From JAPLST01 sp964397565 (lineage in GTDB: Bacteria; Auribacterota; UBA3054; JAPLST01), in assembly GCA_964397565.1 (NCBI GenBank), contig CAYNJC010000033.1, positions 1-47,347 of the forward strand: a stretch of DNA of 47,347 nt, written 5' to 3'. Made by a program: the position numbers and the translations under genes. The notes under the pieces are model-generated. The model was not told where the DNA came from, searched no databases, and saw nothing but the letters and a program-made list of their open reading frames with translations. Position 1 is the stretch's first letter. Each line of letters opens with the position of its first letter. Positions 1 to 8,083 of this stretch are shown piece after piece.

Positions 1-49
1 GATGAACGATGAACGATGAACGATGAACGATGAACGATGAACGATGAAC
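1..49 (+). repeat. 7-bp tandem repeat (GATGAAC)x7 at the gcvT start
   Basis: Seven perfect copies of GATGAAC run from the first base of the window, so the array may extend further upstream. Every unit contains an ATG, and the seventh (position 44) is the gcvT start. Because the unit is 7 bp, successive ATGs fall in rotating frames. ATGs at 2, 9, 16, 23 and 30 each open a five-codon minicistron MNDER followed by TGA. The TGA of the one starting at 30 overlaps the gcvT ATG as ATGA. Confidence 0.95.
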
Positions 50-1150
50 GCAGAACCCAATCTCAGAACCCCACTCTACTCTGAACACGGCGCGCTGCAG
101 GCGCGCATCGCCCCGTTTGGCGGCTGGGACATGCCGATCCAATACACCGGCATCATCGAGGAACACGTCCACACGCGCACGGCGGTGTCACTGTTCGACA
201 CCTGTCACATGGGCGAATTCCGTGTGCGCGGCGCGGCGGCGGCCCAGGCGCTCGACCGGCTGATCACCTGCCCGATCGCATCGCTTGCGCCCGGCCGCTG
301 TCGCTATGGTTTTCTCCTCAACGAGGCCGGCGGCGTGCTCGATGATTTAATCACCTATCGCATCAGCAGTGACGAATTCATGATTGTGGTCAATGCTGGC
401 ACGCTGCCGGGTGATCGCGCCTGGATCGCGGCGCATCTGCCCGCCGGCGTGACCTTTGACGACGAATCAGCCGAGACTGGTAAACTCGATTTGCAAGGGC
501 CGCTGGCCGGCGAAGTCTTGCAGCCGCTGACCGCCGGGGATTTGCGCGCGCTCAAGTATTTTGGCTTCATGCAGACCGCCGTGTGCGGCGTGCCCGCGCT
601 GGTCAGTCGCACTGGTTACACCGGCGAATATGGTTTTGAAATTTATCTGCCAGTCGAGCAAACGCTGATGCTGTGGCGCGCCTTGCTCGATGACCCGCGC
701 GTGAAACCGGCCGGGCTGGGCGCGCGTGACACGTTGCGGCTTGAGATCGGCCTTCCATTGTACGGTCATGAATTGTGCGCCACGCGCACACCGGCCGGCG
801 CCGGCATGAGCTTCGCTATTGATCTGAAAAAAGAGTTCATTGGCAAGCCGGCGGTCGCCGCAGATGCGCAGACCGGCCCGCGCGAGCAGCTTGTCGGCCT
901 GCAACTGACCAGCCGGCAAAGCGCGCGCGCCGAGCAGTCAATCATGTGCGGCGACAAAAATATTGGCGTGATCACCAGTGGATCCTTTGCGCCGAGCGTC
1001 GGCACGGCGGTCGCCTTGGGCTATGCAGCGAAAGAGCACACGCAGGTGGGCACAGCATTGCAGATCGACACCGGCCGCGCGCGCCTCGATGCGCGCGTGG
1101 TGCCGCTGCCGTTTTACACCAACGGCACGGCCCGCACTGGCCCACGCTGA
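44..1150 (+). CDS. gcvT: Aminomethyltransferase, glycine cleavage T protein
   Basis: T protein of the cytoplasmic glycine cleavage system. It transfers the methylene unit from the aminomethyl-lipoyl H protein to tetrahydrofolate and releases ammonia. The 368-aa length and the whole layout match the family: N-terminal RTPLYSEHGALQARIAPFGG with GWDMPIQY, the folate-domain stretch SLFDTCHMGEFRVRG, the SRTGYTGEYGFEIY motif, and GLGARDTLRLEIGLPLYGHE followed by the C-terminal barrel (ITSGSFAPSVGTAVALGY). Translation starts at the last ATG of the GATGAAC array; alignment to the usual N-terminus supports it, but there is no Shine-Dalgarno sequence. gcvH and gcvP are not in the window and no partner gene follows; 409 bp of repeats separate it from the next gene. 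Confidence 0.95.
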   Translation: MNAEPNLRTPLYSEHGALQARIAPFGGWDMPIQYTGIIEEHVHTRTAVSLFDTCHMGEFRVRGAAAAQALDRLITCPIASLAPGRCRYGFLLNEAGGVLDDLITYRISSDEFMIVVNAGTLPGDRAWIAAHLPAGVTFDDESAETGKLDLQGPLAGEVLQPLTAGDLRALKYFGFMQTAVCGVPALVSRTGYTGEYGFEIYLPVEQTLMLWRALLDDPRVKPAGLGARDTLRLEIGLPLYGHELCATRTPAGAGMSFAIDLKKEFIGKPAVAADAQTGPREQLVGLQLTSRQSARAEQSIMCGDKNIGVITSGSFAPSVGTAVALGYAAKEHTQVGTALQIDTGRARLDARVVPLPFYTNGTARTGPR

Positions 1151-1173
1151 GCATTATTTTAACGAAGAGGACT

Positions 1174-1370
1174 TCTGCGGGAGGGTCGCCGGCCCGGCGA
1201 CCGCGCTGTCGAAGCAGGACGCGGAGGCCCGCGTCCCTCCCGAATGCGCTGCTGCGGGAGAGTCGCCGTCCCGGCGACTGCGCTGCCGAAGCGGGACGCG
1301 GAGGCCCGCGTCCCTCCCGGACGCGCTGCTGCTGCGGGAGGGTCGCCGGCCCGGCGACCGCGCTGCGCTA
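1174..1370. repeat. GC-rich hairpin repeat family R1, locus 1
   Basis: Two and a half units of about 80 bp. Each carries two short inverted repeats, a GGTCGCCGG/CCGGCGACC type and a GGACGCGG/CCGCGTCC type, joined by CTGCGGGAGGG. The same units occur at 5470-5604 and 7690-7770. This fills the gap between gcvT and the first lipoprotein gene, where I see no ORF of its own. Confidence 0.8.
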
Positions 1371-1379
1371 TCTGCCGCA

Positions 1380-1402
1380 CAAACGACAAAAAATGTCGTT
1401 TG
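1380..1402. repeat. Hairpin CAAACGAC-N7-GTCGTTTG, copy 1
   Basis: Perfect 8-bp stem with a 7-nt A-rich loop. It recurs at 3592, 5606 and 8052, always between genes of the lipoprotein array. It lacks a trailing T tract, so it is not a canonical intrinsic terminator, though it could end or stabilise transcripts. Confidence 0.75.
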
Positions 1403-1414
1403 CGGATGAGATTA

Positions 1415-1536
1415 CTAATGAATGCGCTTACTAGGTGTCATGCCAATTGTAGCCGCGGGCGCTGACCGCGGCTGCAGAAGCCGCCCTCACCGCGGGCGGC
1501 TACAAGTACACTGCAACTTAGAAAGCGCTCTCATTA
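1415..1536. mobile_element. MITE-like 121-bp element, copy A
   Basis: Non-coding element with imperfect terminal inverted repeats: TAATGAATGCGCTTACT on the left, TAATGAGAGCGCTTTCT read inward from the right (14 of 17 match). Inside are two GC-rich stem-loops, GCCGCGG/CCGCGGC and GCCGCCC/GGGCGGC, themselves bracketed by TTGTAGCC and GGCTACAA. The flanks are TTA on both sides. The equivalent position upstream of the second lipoprotein gene (about 3620) is empty, reading GATGAGAATAACTGCTG, which shows that this piece was inserted. It lies about 20 bp upstream of the Shine-Dalgarno of the next gene, so it is probably in the 5' UTR. Confidence 0.8.
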
Positions 1537-1559
1537 TTAACTGCTGCAGGAGGTGACGT

Positions 1560-3134
1560 ATGCGATTGTTGATGTATGTGCTTACGGTTGTCGTTGTGCT
1601 GGCCATGGCCGTGCTGTGTCTGCGCAGTTGCCGCCCGCGTACGACACCAGAACCCGTCGCACCCGCACAAACCAATGCGCCAGCCGAGCTGGCCACGCCG
1701 CCAGTTCCACCGCCGTCACCGATGCCAACATCCACTGTTGTCGTTGCATCTACTCCGAGCGACACAGCACTTGTTGCCACTGTGCTGACATCGAAGCCGG
1801 CGCGGTGCCTGCGTGGAACTGTGGTGGATGCGACGACCAAGGCGCCGATCGGCTATGCCGGCGTCGCCCTGCTCGCCAATGCCACGACAACCATTGTGTG
1901 CGATGCAAACGGTGGATTTGCGTTTGATGACGTACAGGACGGAATGGCAACGCTGAAGGCGTGGTATGAAGACTATCCGACGCAGCAATTCAGCATCTTT
2001 GTGCCGCCCACCGGCGCAACCGACGCCGTGCTCGCACTCATGCGCGCGGCGCGCATCTTCGGTTATGTTTATGACGAATATGGCCAGCCGGTCACGGCAT
2101 GTTCCGTGACATGCTATCGCCCCGCTAACGTGGTCTACTTTGATAAACGCAATTTTGACAAGACTACTGCTGACGCCAATGGGCGCTTTGACTTTCCGCA
2201 GCTTATGCTAACAGGGCTGTTGCATATTAGTGCGTATGACAAAGAAAGATATGATTTAGTTAGACTCACGGTGAGTCCAGGTCAGGAATATGAGGTGCTG
2301 CTGGTTGTGTCGAATCCGCCGCCACGACCGTTTGCTTCAAATGGCTGGATTCACATCATTGCCCACGACACTGTTGGAGCGCCTGTCAGCAATCTTAGCG
2401 TGGAAGTAATTGGTCATGCAGGGTCAACTTCATTTGCCAAGAAATATGATGCCAACGGTGACTATGTGGTGGGGCCCCGTGCAGGCACCTGTGACCTATT
2501 TCTGTCAAGCGCGAACACACCATCGCTCTACTTGACAAATGTCATTGTGCGCTGTGAGGAAACCACCACGGTGCATGCCGTCATGGGCATGCTGACGGTG
2601 CCGGTGTTTGGAGAAGTCCGGCGCGCCAATGGCATGCCGGCTGCCGGCATTAAAATCTCTACAGTAGCAGAAGACAGGCAGCCCAACAATATGTATATTA
2701 CTGTGACGGATGCGCAGGGCGAGTTTGATTTTTCGATGGTCTGCCCGGATTTTCTATATACGCTTGCATTGTTTGCAATGGATGGCATAGAGATAAACCA
2801 GCCAAGCGAGCCGGTCAAGCCGGGCGATTTTGTGCATGTCGTGCTCAAGCCCTACAGTGCCATTCAACTGCAAGCCGTTGCGTCCAACAGTCTACAGTAC
2901 ATTGCCGAGTTGGGTTGTGCATTCGCGCACGAGCCGCAGGGCGCAGCCGAGTCGGAAAGCGGCTCGCGTGTCGGCACAGGCGCGCAACACAAGCTGTATC
3001 TGCCGTCCTCCGGCGCGTATTGGCTGACGATCAAAGCCGCGGGTTACAAGCCCGTCACGCTGCAACGCACATTCCTGCCGGACGAAGACGTGCAGCTCGG
3101 CACAGTGTATTTCGAGCCAACGGCACAGGAATGA
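1560..3134 (+). CDS. Lipoprotein with CarboxypepD_reg-like repeats, paralogue 1
   Basis: Predicted surface or periplasmic lipoprotein of 524 aa, function unknown. A hydrophobic N-terminus leads to a possible lipobox LRSC (Cys24; Arg at -2 is atypical), then a Pro-rich linker (about 25-65) and a string of about five beta-sandwich domains of carboxypeptidase-regulatory type. Typical marks are CLRGTVVDATTKAPIGYAGV, DANGGFAFDDVQDG and ADANGRFDFPQL. A perfect AGGAGGTGA lies 3 nt before ATG. It lacks the roughly 95-aa first domain found in the two paralogues at 3647 and 5786. Bases 1795-2068 read identical to 4128-4401 in paralogue 2, while its upstream 1332-1547 reads identical to 5558-5773 upstream of paralogue 3, so the gene is a mosaic. 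The C-terminus GYKPVTLQRTFLPDEDVQLG is shared by all three. Confidence 0.85.
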   Translation: MRLLMYVLTVVVVLAMAVLCLRSCRPRTTPEPVAPAQTNAPAELATPPVPPPSPMPTSTVVVASTPSDTALVATVLTSKPARCLRGTVVDATTKAPIGYAGVALLANATTTIVCDANGGFAFDDVQDGMATLKAWYEDYPTQQFSIFVPPTGATDAVLALMRAARIFGYVYDEYGQPVTACSVTCYRPANVVYFDKRNFDKTTADANGRFDFPQLMLTGLLHISAYDKERYDLVRLTVSPGQEYEVLLVVSNPPPRPFASNGWIHIIAHDTVGAPVSNLSVEVIGHAGSTSFAKKYDANGDYVVGPRAGTCDLFLSSANTPSLYLTNVIVRCEETTTVHAVMGMLTVPVFGEVRRANGMPAAGIKISTVAEDRQPNNMYITVTDAQGEFDFSMVCPDFLYTLALFAMDGIEINQPSEPVKPGDFVHVVLKPYSAIQLQAVASNSLQYIAELGCAFAHEPQGAAESESGSRVGTGAQHKLYLPSSGAYWLTIKAAGYKPVTLQRTFLPDEDVQLGTVYFEPTAQE

Positions 3135-3151
3135 CACTTGCTTTGCTTCAC

Positions 3152-3570
3152 AGACCCCCACGGCCTCGTGCCGTGGGTGAATGAGATTGAGTGAGGGCAC
3201 GCCGGTTCTCCTCTCAATCTCTGCTTCCACCGAGGCGAACTCGGTGGGGAGCTCAAACCTGAGACCCCCACGGCCTCGTGCCGTGGGTGAATGAGATTGA
3301 GTAAAGGGCCTGGCGCCGGCCTTCTTCCCAATCTCTGCTTCCACCGAGGCGAGCTCGGTGGGGAGCTCAAACCTGAGACCCCCACGGCCTCGTGCCGTGG
3401 GTGAATGAGATTGAGAAAAAGGCCTCGCGCTAGCCTTCTTCCCAATCTCTGCTTCCACCGAGGCAAGCTCGGTGGGGAGCTCAGAAAGATTGAGAGAGGG
3501 CGCGCCGGCCTTCTTCCCAATCTCTGCTTCCACCGATCCCGCCAACGGCGAGGACCGGTGGGGAGCACAG
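3152..3570. repeat. Repeat family R4 array, locus 1
   Basis: Three full units of about 112 bp and a fourth partial one. Each has a CCCACGGC/GCCGTGGG hairpin, then GAGATTGAG, a spacer, CAATCTCTGCTTCCACCGAG, and a CCACCGAG/CTCGGTGG hairpin. GATTGAG and CAATCTC can also pair, so a unit could fold into a branched structure. Related arrays lie at 7778-8040 and, inverted and shortened, at 42173-42212. The reverse strand stays open over much of the array and would spell recurring SVEAEIGKKAG peptides; I do not call that a gene. Confidence 0.85.
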
Positions 3571-3591
3571 ATAATGGTGCATAACGCCGCA

Positions 3592-3614
3592 CAAACGACA
3601 AAAAATGTCGTTTG
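3592..3614. repeat. Hairpin CAAACGAC-N7-GTCGTTTG, copy 2
   Basis: Same stem and loop as the copy at 1380. It is followed by GGATGAGAATAACTGCTGCAGG, the MITE-free version of the sequence that carries the element upstream of the two flanking paralogues. Confidence 0.75.
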
Positions 3615-3646
3615 TGGATGAGAATAACTGCTGCAGGAGGTGACGG

Positions 3647-5455
3647 ATGCGATTGTTGATGTATGTGCTTGCGGTTGTCGTTGTGCTGGCCATTGCCGTG
3701 CTGTGTCTGCGTGGTTGCAGCCCGCATGAAAATGCACCCGTGCCTGTCGTGCCACCAATAGCGGCCATTGTGCCAGCACCTGAACCAACCGCGCCACTGC
3801 CCTTGCCATCTCTCAGTCCCGTGACCAGCAACGTTGTCGTGCCTGCCGCGACGGACGCGACGCTCGTGACCCTCGAGATCGTCTTGTCTGGCCAGCGCGG
3901 CATACCGTATGAAGGCCCGGTGCATGTGCGCACATTCGACAGGTCTGAAAATGCTGCCGGCACATTCCAGACCAAACAACTTCAGGGCGAGTCGTCGCTG
4001 TGTTTTAGCAACCTGCCGGCAACGGAATGCAGTATCGCGGCGCGCCTGAAGGGCTACAGCGTTGCCGCGACGAATCTATCCCTCGAAGATGCCGCCGGAA
4101 CGCTCGTGACCGTGGTGCTGGCATTAGAGCCGGCGCGGTGCCTGCGTGGAACTGTGGTGGATGCGACGACCAAGGCGCCGATCGGCTATGCCGGCGTCGC
4201 CCTGCTCGCCAATGCCACGACAACCATTGTGTGCGATGCAAACGGTGGATTTGCGTTTGATGACGTACAGGACGGAATGGCAACGCTGAAGGCGTGGTAT
4301 GAAGACTATCCGACGCAGCAATTCAGCATCTTTGTGCCGCCCACCGGCGCAACCGACGCCGTGCTCGCACTCATGCGCGCGGCGCGCATCTTCGGTTATG
4401 TCCATGACGAATATGGCCTGGCGGTCACGGGTTGCGTGGTCGCCTGCTATGATGTGTGCCGCGATATGCTGAAGATCACGCAAGAGCGCGTGACAAGTGC
4501 CACGGATGCCGGTGGCTTCTTTGATTTTCCACGGGTAATGCCGGCTGAGCGCATGCGGGTGGATGCCTGTGATGCTGAAAGATTCAGTACAGTCGGACTT
4601 GCGCTGCGCCCCGGTGAAGAGCGTGAGGTATTGCTGGTTGTTTCCAATCCGCCGCCGCGGCCGCCGACATCAAATGGCTGGATTCACATCATTGCCCGAG
4701 ACACCGCCGGCGCGCCGGTCACTAGAGGAAAAATAGTCTTTACTGACAATGGACTCAGCATGATTGACCAAGGATTTGACGCACAGGGCGAATGCGTTTT
4801 TGCAGAAAACGTGGGCACGTTGGACATAATGCTCATCGGTACAGGCAAGCCAGCACTCACTATGGCTGATATTGTCGTGCGCTACCACGAAACCACCACT
4901 GTGCATGCCGTCGTTGGCACACTGATACCGCCTATTTTCGGGGAAGCCCGTCGGGCCAATGGCACACCTGCGGTAGGTATTATGCTACGTGCAGAAGTGG
5001 AAGGTAAACGATCCGGCATCACTTTCGCGGGGCAGAGTGATGGGCAGGGTGAGTTCACCATTCCAATGGACCGCATAGACCTGCTGTATAAGCTCACATC
5101 GCAACAAGTGGAGATTGACCAGCCGCGCGAGCCGGTCAAGCCGGGCGATTTTGTGCATGTTGTGCTCAAGCCCTACAGTGCCATTCAACTGCAGACCGTC
5201 GCGTCCAACAGTTTTGAGCAAGTGAGAATCCTCGGTTGTACAATTGCGCGTGACGCGCAGGCAAGCGCCGAGTCAACAAGCCTGCCACTCACTTATGAAA
5301 AATCAGTTTACCGGCTCTTCTTGTCATCCTCCGGCACGTATTGGCTGACCATTACGGCCGCGGGTTACAAGCCCGTCACGTTGCAACGCACGTTCCTGCC
5401 GGACGAAGATGTGCAGCTCGGCACAGTGTATTTCGAGCCGGCCGCGTCCGAATGA
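3647..5455 (+). CDS. Lipoprotein with CarboxypepD_reg-like repeats, paralogue 2
   Basis: 602-aa paralogue of the genes at 1560 and 5786. N-terminal hydrophobic segment with lipobox-like LRGC (Cys24), Pro-rich linker to about residue 65, then about six beta-sandwich domains. The first (about 66-160, with VTLEIVLSGQRGIPYEG and ARLKGY) is absent from paralogue 1. Domain 2 carries CLRGTVVDATTKAPIGYAGV in a 274-bp block identical to paralogue 1, which suggests very recent conversion. Strong AGGAGGTGA upstream of ATG. The middle domains diverge strongly from the paralogues while the ends are conserved, which would fit a variable exposed middle with constant anchoring and C-terminal parts. Function unknown; an adhesive or structural envelope role is a guess. 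Confidence 0.85.
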   Translation: MRLLMYVLAVVVVLAIAVLCLRGCSPHENAPVPVVPPIAAIVPAPEPTAPLPLPSLSPVTSNVVVPAATDATLVTLEIVLSGQRGIPYEGPVHVRTFDRSENAAGTFQTKQLQGESSLCFSNLPATECSIAARLKGYSVAATNLSLEDAAGTLVTVVLALEPARCLRGTVVDATTKAPIGYAGVALLANATTTIVCDANGGFAFDDVQDGMATLKAWYEDYPTQQFSIFVPPTGATDAVLALMRAARIFGYVHDEYGLAVTGCVVACYDVCRDMLKITQERVTSATDAGGFFDFPRVMPAERMRVDACDAERFSTVGLALRPGEEREVLLVVSNPPPRPPTSNGWIHIIARDTAGAPVTRGKIVFTDNGLSMIDQGFDAQGECVFAENVGTLDIMLIGTGKPALTMADIVVRYHETTTVHAVVGTLIPPIFGEARRANGTPAVGIMLRAEVEGKRSGITFAGQSDGQGEFTIPMDRIDLLYKLTSQQVEIDQPREPVKPGDFVHVVLKPYSAIQLQTVASNSFEQVRILGCTIARDAQASAESTSLPLTYEKSVYRLFLSSSGTYWLTITAAGYKPVTLQRTFLPDEDVQLGTVYFEPAASE

Positions 5456-5469
5456 GGTGTTGCCGAATA

Positions 5470-5604
5470 CGGACGCGCTGCTGCGGAAGGGTCGCCGGCC
5501 CGGCGACCGCGCTGCCGAAGCGGGACGCGGTGGCCCGCGTCCCTCCCAGATACGCTTCTGCGGGAGGGTCGCCGGCCCGGCGACCGCGCTGCGCTATCTG
5601 CCGC
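5470..5604. repeat. GC-rich hairpin repeat family R1, locus 2
   Basis: One and a half units of the family seen at 1174-1370, with the same GGTCGCCGG/CCGGCGACC and GGACGCGG/CCGCGTCC inverted repeats. From 5558 onward the sequence is identical to 1332-1547. Confidence 0.8.
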
Positions 5605-5605
5605 A

Positions 5606-5628
5606 CAAACGACAAAAAATGTCGTTTG
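5606..5628. repeat. Hairpin CAAACGAC-N7-GTCGTTTG, copy 3
   Basis: Identical to the copy at 1380, inside the 216-bp block duplicated between paralogues 1 and 3. Confidence 0.75.
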
Positions 5629-5640
5629 CGGATGAGATTA

Positions 5641-5762
5641 CTAATGAATGCGCTTACTAGGTGTCATGCCAATTGTAGCCGCGGGCGCTGACCGCGGCTG
5701 CAGAAGCCGCCCTCACCGCGGGCGGCTACAAGTACACTGCAACTTAGAAAGCGCTCTCATTA
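5641..5762. mobile_element. MITE-like 121-bp element, copy B
   Basis: Identical in sequence and position to copy A, within the duplicated upstream block. It therefore probably spread by duplication of the whole upstream region rather than by a second insertion. Confidence 0.8.
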
Positions 5763-5785
5763 TTAACTGCTGCGGGAGGTGAGGC

Positions 5786-7609
5786 ATGCGATTGTTGATG
5801 TATGTGCTTGCGGTTGTCGCTGCGCTGGCCATTGCCGTGATATGTCTGCGTGGCTGTGGTCATGTGCCAACGGTGCCTGCACCTCAGGCCACGGAACCCA
5901 TGCAAACAACAGCCGTGTCTGTCCTGCCTGCCGCGCCCGCCGTGCTGCCTGAGCCGCCGCCGCTTCCGCCGCCGCCAAGCCCGGTGACAAACGTCGCCAG
6001 CGCGCCAACCGTCGCGGACGCGACGCTCGTCACGCTTGACGTCATCTTGTCCGGCCAGCGCGGCATACCGTATGAAGGCACGGTGCGCGTTGATGCCTAC
6101 GACATAGAATACGCCGGCGCGCGCCAGACCAAGCAAGTCCAGGGTGAGCCGGCGTTGCGTTTCTCAAACGTGCCGCCGATGAACTGCTACATCACCGCGC
6201 GACTGAAGGGCTATCTGACCACGACGACAAATGTTCCGCTCGCGGAGGCTGCTGGTACGTTCCAAACGGTCATTTTACAACTCAGTGCGCTGCGGGAGTT
6301 GCGCGGGACGGTCGTAGATGCGACGACCAAGGCGCCGATTAGTTATGCCGGCGTCGCGCTCATCGCGGGCGGCACGAACACGGTCTGCTGCGATGCTGCC
6401 GGCGCGTTTGCCTTCAACGAGGTGCAAGATGAAATCGCATCCTTGATGGCCTGGCATACGGACTATCCCACACAGCAGTTCAGCATTTTCGTGATACCCG
6501 ACGGCACGTCATCTGCCATGCTCGAACTCGTGCGCGCCGCGCGTATCTTCGGCCATGTGTACGACGTGAGCGGGCGGCCGGTCGTTGCTTGCTCCGTAGC
6601 ATATTACGTGTACTACAGGCAGATGCAATTCGATCAGGAAGAACAAGCAAGAACCATTACGGATGGCAACGGCTACTTTGACTTTCCGCAAGTTATGCCG
6701 AACGAGATGCTGTGTGTTGATGCACAAACAGGAGATGCATCTGGCTCCGTTAAACTAGCGGTGCGGGCCGGCGAGCAACGCGAACTGCAAATAGCGCTGA
6801 CCAACAGGCCAGTAGCGCTGTCATCAAATGGCTGGATTCACATCATTGCACGCGACAGCGCCGGTGCGCCGGTCACCAACGTTATTCTTAGCTTCTACAA
6901 CCAGTTTAACAGTACCGTATATGGGGCATTCGACAACATAGGAGAATGTGTTCTGCGAAAACGTGTGGGCACCTGGGACATCGTGTTGCTCTGCGCAGGA
7001 ACGCCACCGCTGATCCTGACTAATGTTGCTGTACGGTACCAGGAAACCACAACCGTACATGCGGTTCTTTGCACACTACCGACACCGGTTTTCGGGCAAG
7101 CCCGCCGCGCCAATGGCACACCCGCCGCCGGTATATGCATCTACGCCGCACCCGAAGACAAACGCGCGGGCACTGGGTTCGGCGCGCAAACCGACTCGCA
7201 CGGCGAGTTCAGCATTCCGGTCGCCCGCCCGGATTTATTGTACAAACTAACAGTAAACGAGGTAGAGATTGACCAGCCGCGCGAAGCCGTCAAACCAGGT
7301 GATTTCGTGCAGGTCGTGCTCAAACCCTATAGTATCGTTGAACTGCAGGCCGTCGCGTCCAACACCATGGTCTACATCGCGTCGTTGAGCTATTGGGGTG
7401 CGCGCGCGCCGCAGGGCAAAGGCGAGTTCATGAGAGGAGGCCAGGCGTACAACGGCATGCCGCACAAGCTCCTATTGCCGTCGTCGGGCGCGTATTGGGT
7501 GACGCTCAAAGCTGCCGGGTACAAGCCCGTCACGCTGCAGCGCACGTTCCTGCCGGACGAAGATGTGCAGCTCGGCACGGTGTATTTCGAGAAAGATGAG
7601 CAAGAATGA
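5786..7609 (+). CDS. Lipoprotein with CarboxypepD_reg-like repeats, paralogue 3
   Basis: 607-aa paralogue. Hydrophobic N-terminus with LRGC (Cys24), a very Pro-rich linker (EPPPLPPPPSP at about 52-62), then about six beta-sandwich domains colinear with paralogue 2: VTLDVILSGQRGIPYEG, LRGTVVDATTKAPISYAGV, ARIFGHVYDVSGRPVV, SNGWIHIIARDSAGAPVTN, FGQARRANGTPAAG, and the shared C-terminal GYKPVTLQRTFLPDEDVQLG. Shine-Dalgarno GGGAGGTGAGG precedes ATG. Promoter and 5' UTR match paralogue 1, not its immediate neighbour. Probably exported and lipid-anchored; no catalytic motif seen. Confidence 0.85.
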   Translation: MRLLMYVLAVVAALAIAVICLRGCGHVPTVPAPQATEPMQTTAVSVLPAAPAVLPEPPPLPPPPSPVTNVASAPTVADATLVTLDVILSGQRGIPYEGTVRVDAYDIEYAGARQTKQVQGEPALRFSNVPPMNCYITARLKGYLTTTTNVPLAEAAGTFQTVILQLSALRELRGTVVDATTKAPISYAGVALIAGGTNTVCCDAAGAFAFNEVQDEIASLMAWHTDYPTQQFSIFVIPDGTSSAMLELVRAARIFGHVYDVSGRPVVACSVAYYVYYRQMQFDQEEQARTITDGNGYFDFPQVMPNEMLCVDAQTGDASGSVKLAVRAGEQRELQIALTNRPVALSSNGWIHIIARDSAGAPVTNVILSFYNQFNSTVYGAFDNIGECVLRKRVGTWDIVLLCAGTPPLILTNVAVRYQETTTVHAVLCTLPTPVFGQARRANGTPAAGICIYAAPEDKRAGTGFGAQTDSHGEFSIPVARPDLLYKLTVNEVEIDQPREAVKPGDFVQVVLKPYSIVELQAVASNTMVYIASLSYWGARAPQGKGEFMRGGQAYNGMPHKLLLPSSGAYWVTLKAAGYKPVTLQRTFLPDEDVQLGTVYFEKDEQE

Positions 7610-7689
7610 GGCACTGCGCTAGAGAAAATCCCTCTTGCATCTTTCCCGCCGCTGGCGGGACTGGCGGAGGCAGCCAGCCGAAAAGGGAG

Positions 7690-7770
7690 ACCGACTGCTG
7701 CCGAAGCAGGACGCGGTGGCCCGCGTCCCTCCCAAATGCGCTTCTGCGGGAGGGTCGCCGGCTCGGCGAG
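7690..7770. repeat. GC-rich hairpin repeat R1, locus 3
   Basis: Single degenerate unit with GGACGCGGTGGCCCGCGTCC and a GGTCGCCGG half-hairpin, leading directly into the R4 array. The bases between gene end and this unit (7610-7689) hold a small CCCGCC/GGCGGG repeat and no gene. Confidence 0.7.
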
Positions 7771-7777
7771 CGATTGC

Positions 7778-8040
7778 AGACCCCCACGACCTCGCGTCGT
7801 GGGTGAATAAGATTGAGAAAATGCCTCCCGCCGGCCTTCTTCCCAATCTCTGCTTCCACCGAGGCAAGCTCGGTGGGGAGCTCAGAAAGATTGAGAGAGG
7901 GCGCGCCGGTCTTCTGCTCAATCTCTGCTTCCACCGAGGCAAGCTCGGTGGGGAGCTCAGAAAGATTGAGAGAGGGCGCGCCGGCCTTCTTCTCAATCTC
8001 TGCTTCCACCGTCCCGCTAACGGCGTGGATCGGTGGAGGC
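7778..8040. repeat. Repeat family R4 array, locus 2
   Basis: One full and two shortened units of the family at 3152-3570, including AGACCCCCACG, GATTGAG, CAATCTCTGCTTCCACCG and CCGAGGCAAGCTCGG hairpins. It lies between convergent genes (lipoprotein 3 and cysC). Confidence 0.85.
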
Positions 8041-8051
8041 ACAAAGCCGGA

Positions 8052-8074
8052 CAAACGACATTATTTGTCGTTTG
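8052..8074. terminator. Hairpin CAAACGAC-ATTATTT-GTCGTTTG, copy 4
   Basis: Same stem as copies at 1380, 3592 and 5606 but with an AT-rich symmetric loop. It sits 10 nt past the cysC stop codon (8084) on the minus strand and downstream of lipoprotein 3 on the plus strand, a position suited to a bidirectional terminator. No T tract follows. Confidence 0.4.
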
Positions 8075-8083
8075 AAACGGCAG

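Noticed and set aside
2892..3809. Long minus-strand ORF (305 aa) with repeated SVEAEIGKKAG and SHSPTARGRG peptides.
   Set aside because: It runs through the R4 repeats and the antisense of two lipoprotein genes, has no Shine-Dalgarno, and its protein repeats are fully explained by the DNA repeats.
7530..8054. Minus-strand ORF (174 aa) with the same repeated peptide.
   Set aside because: Same R4-derived open frame, antisense to the end of lipoprotein 3 at one side.
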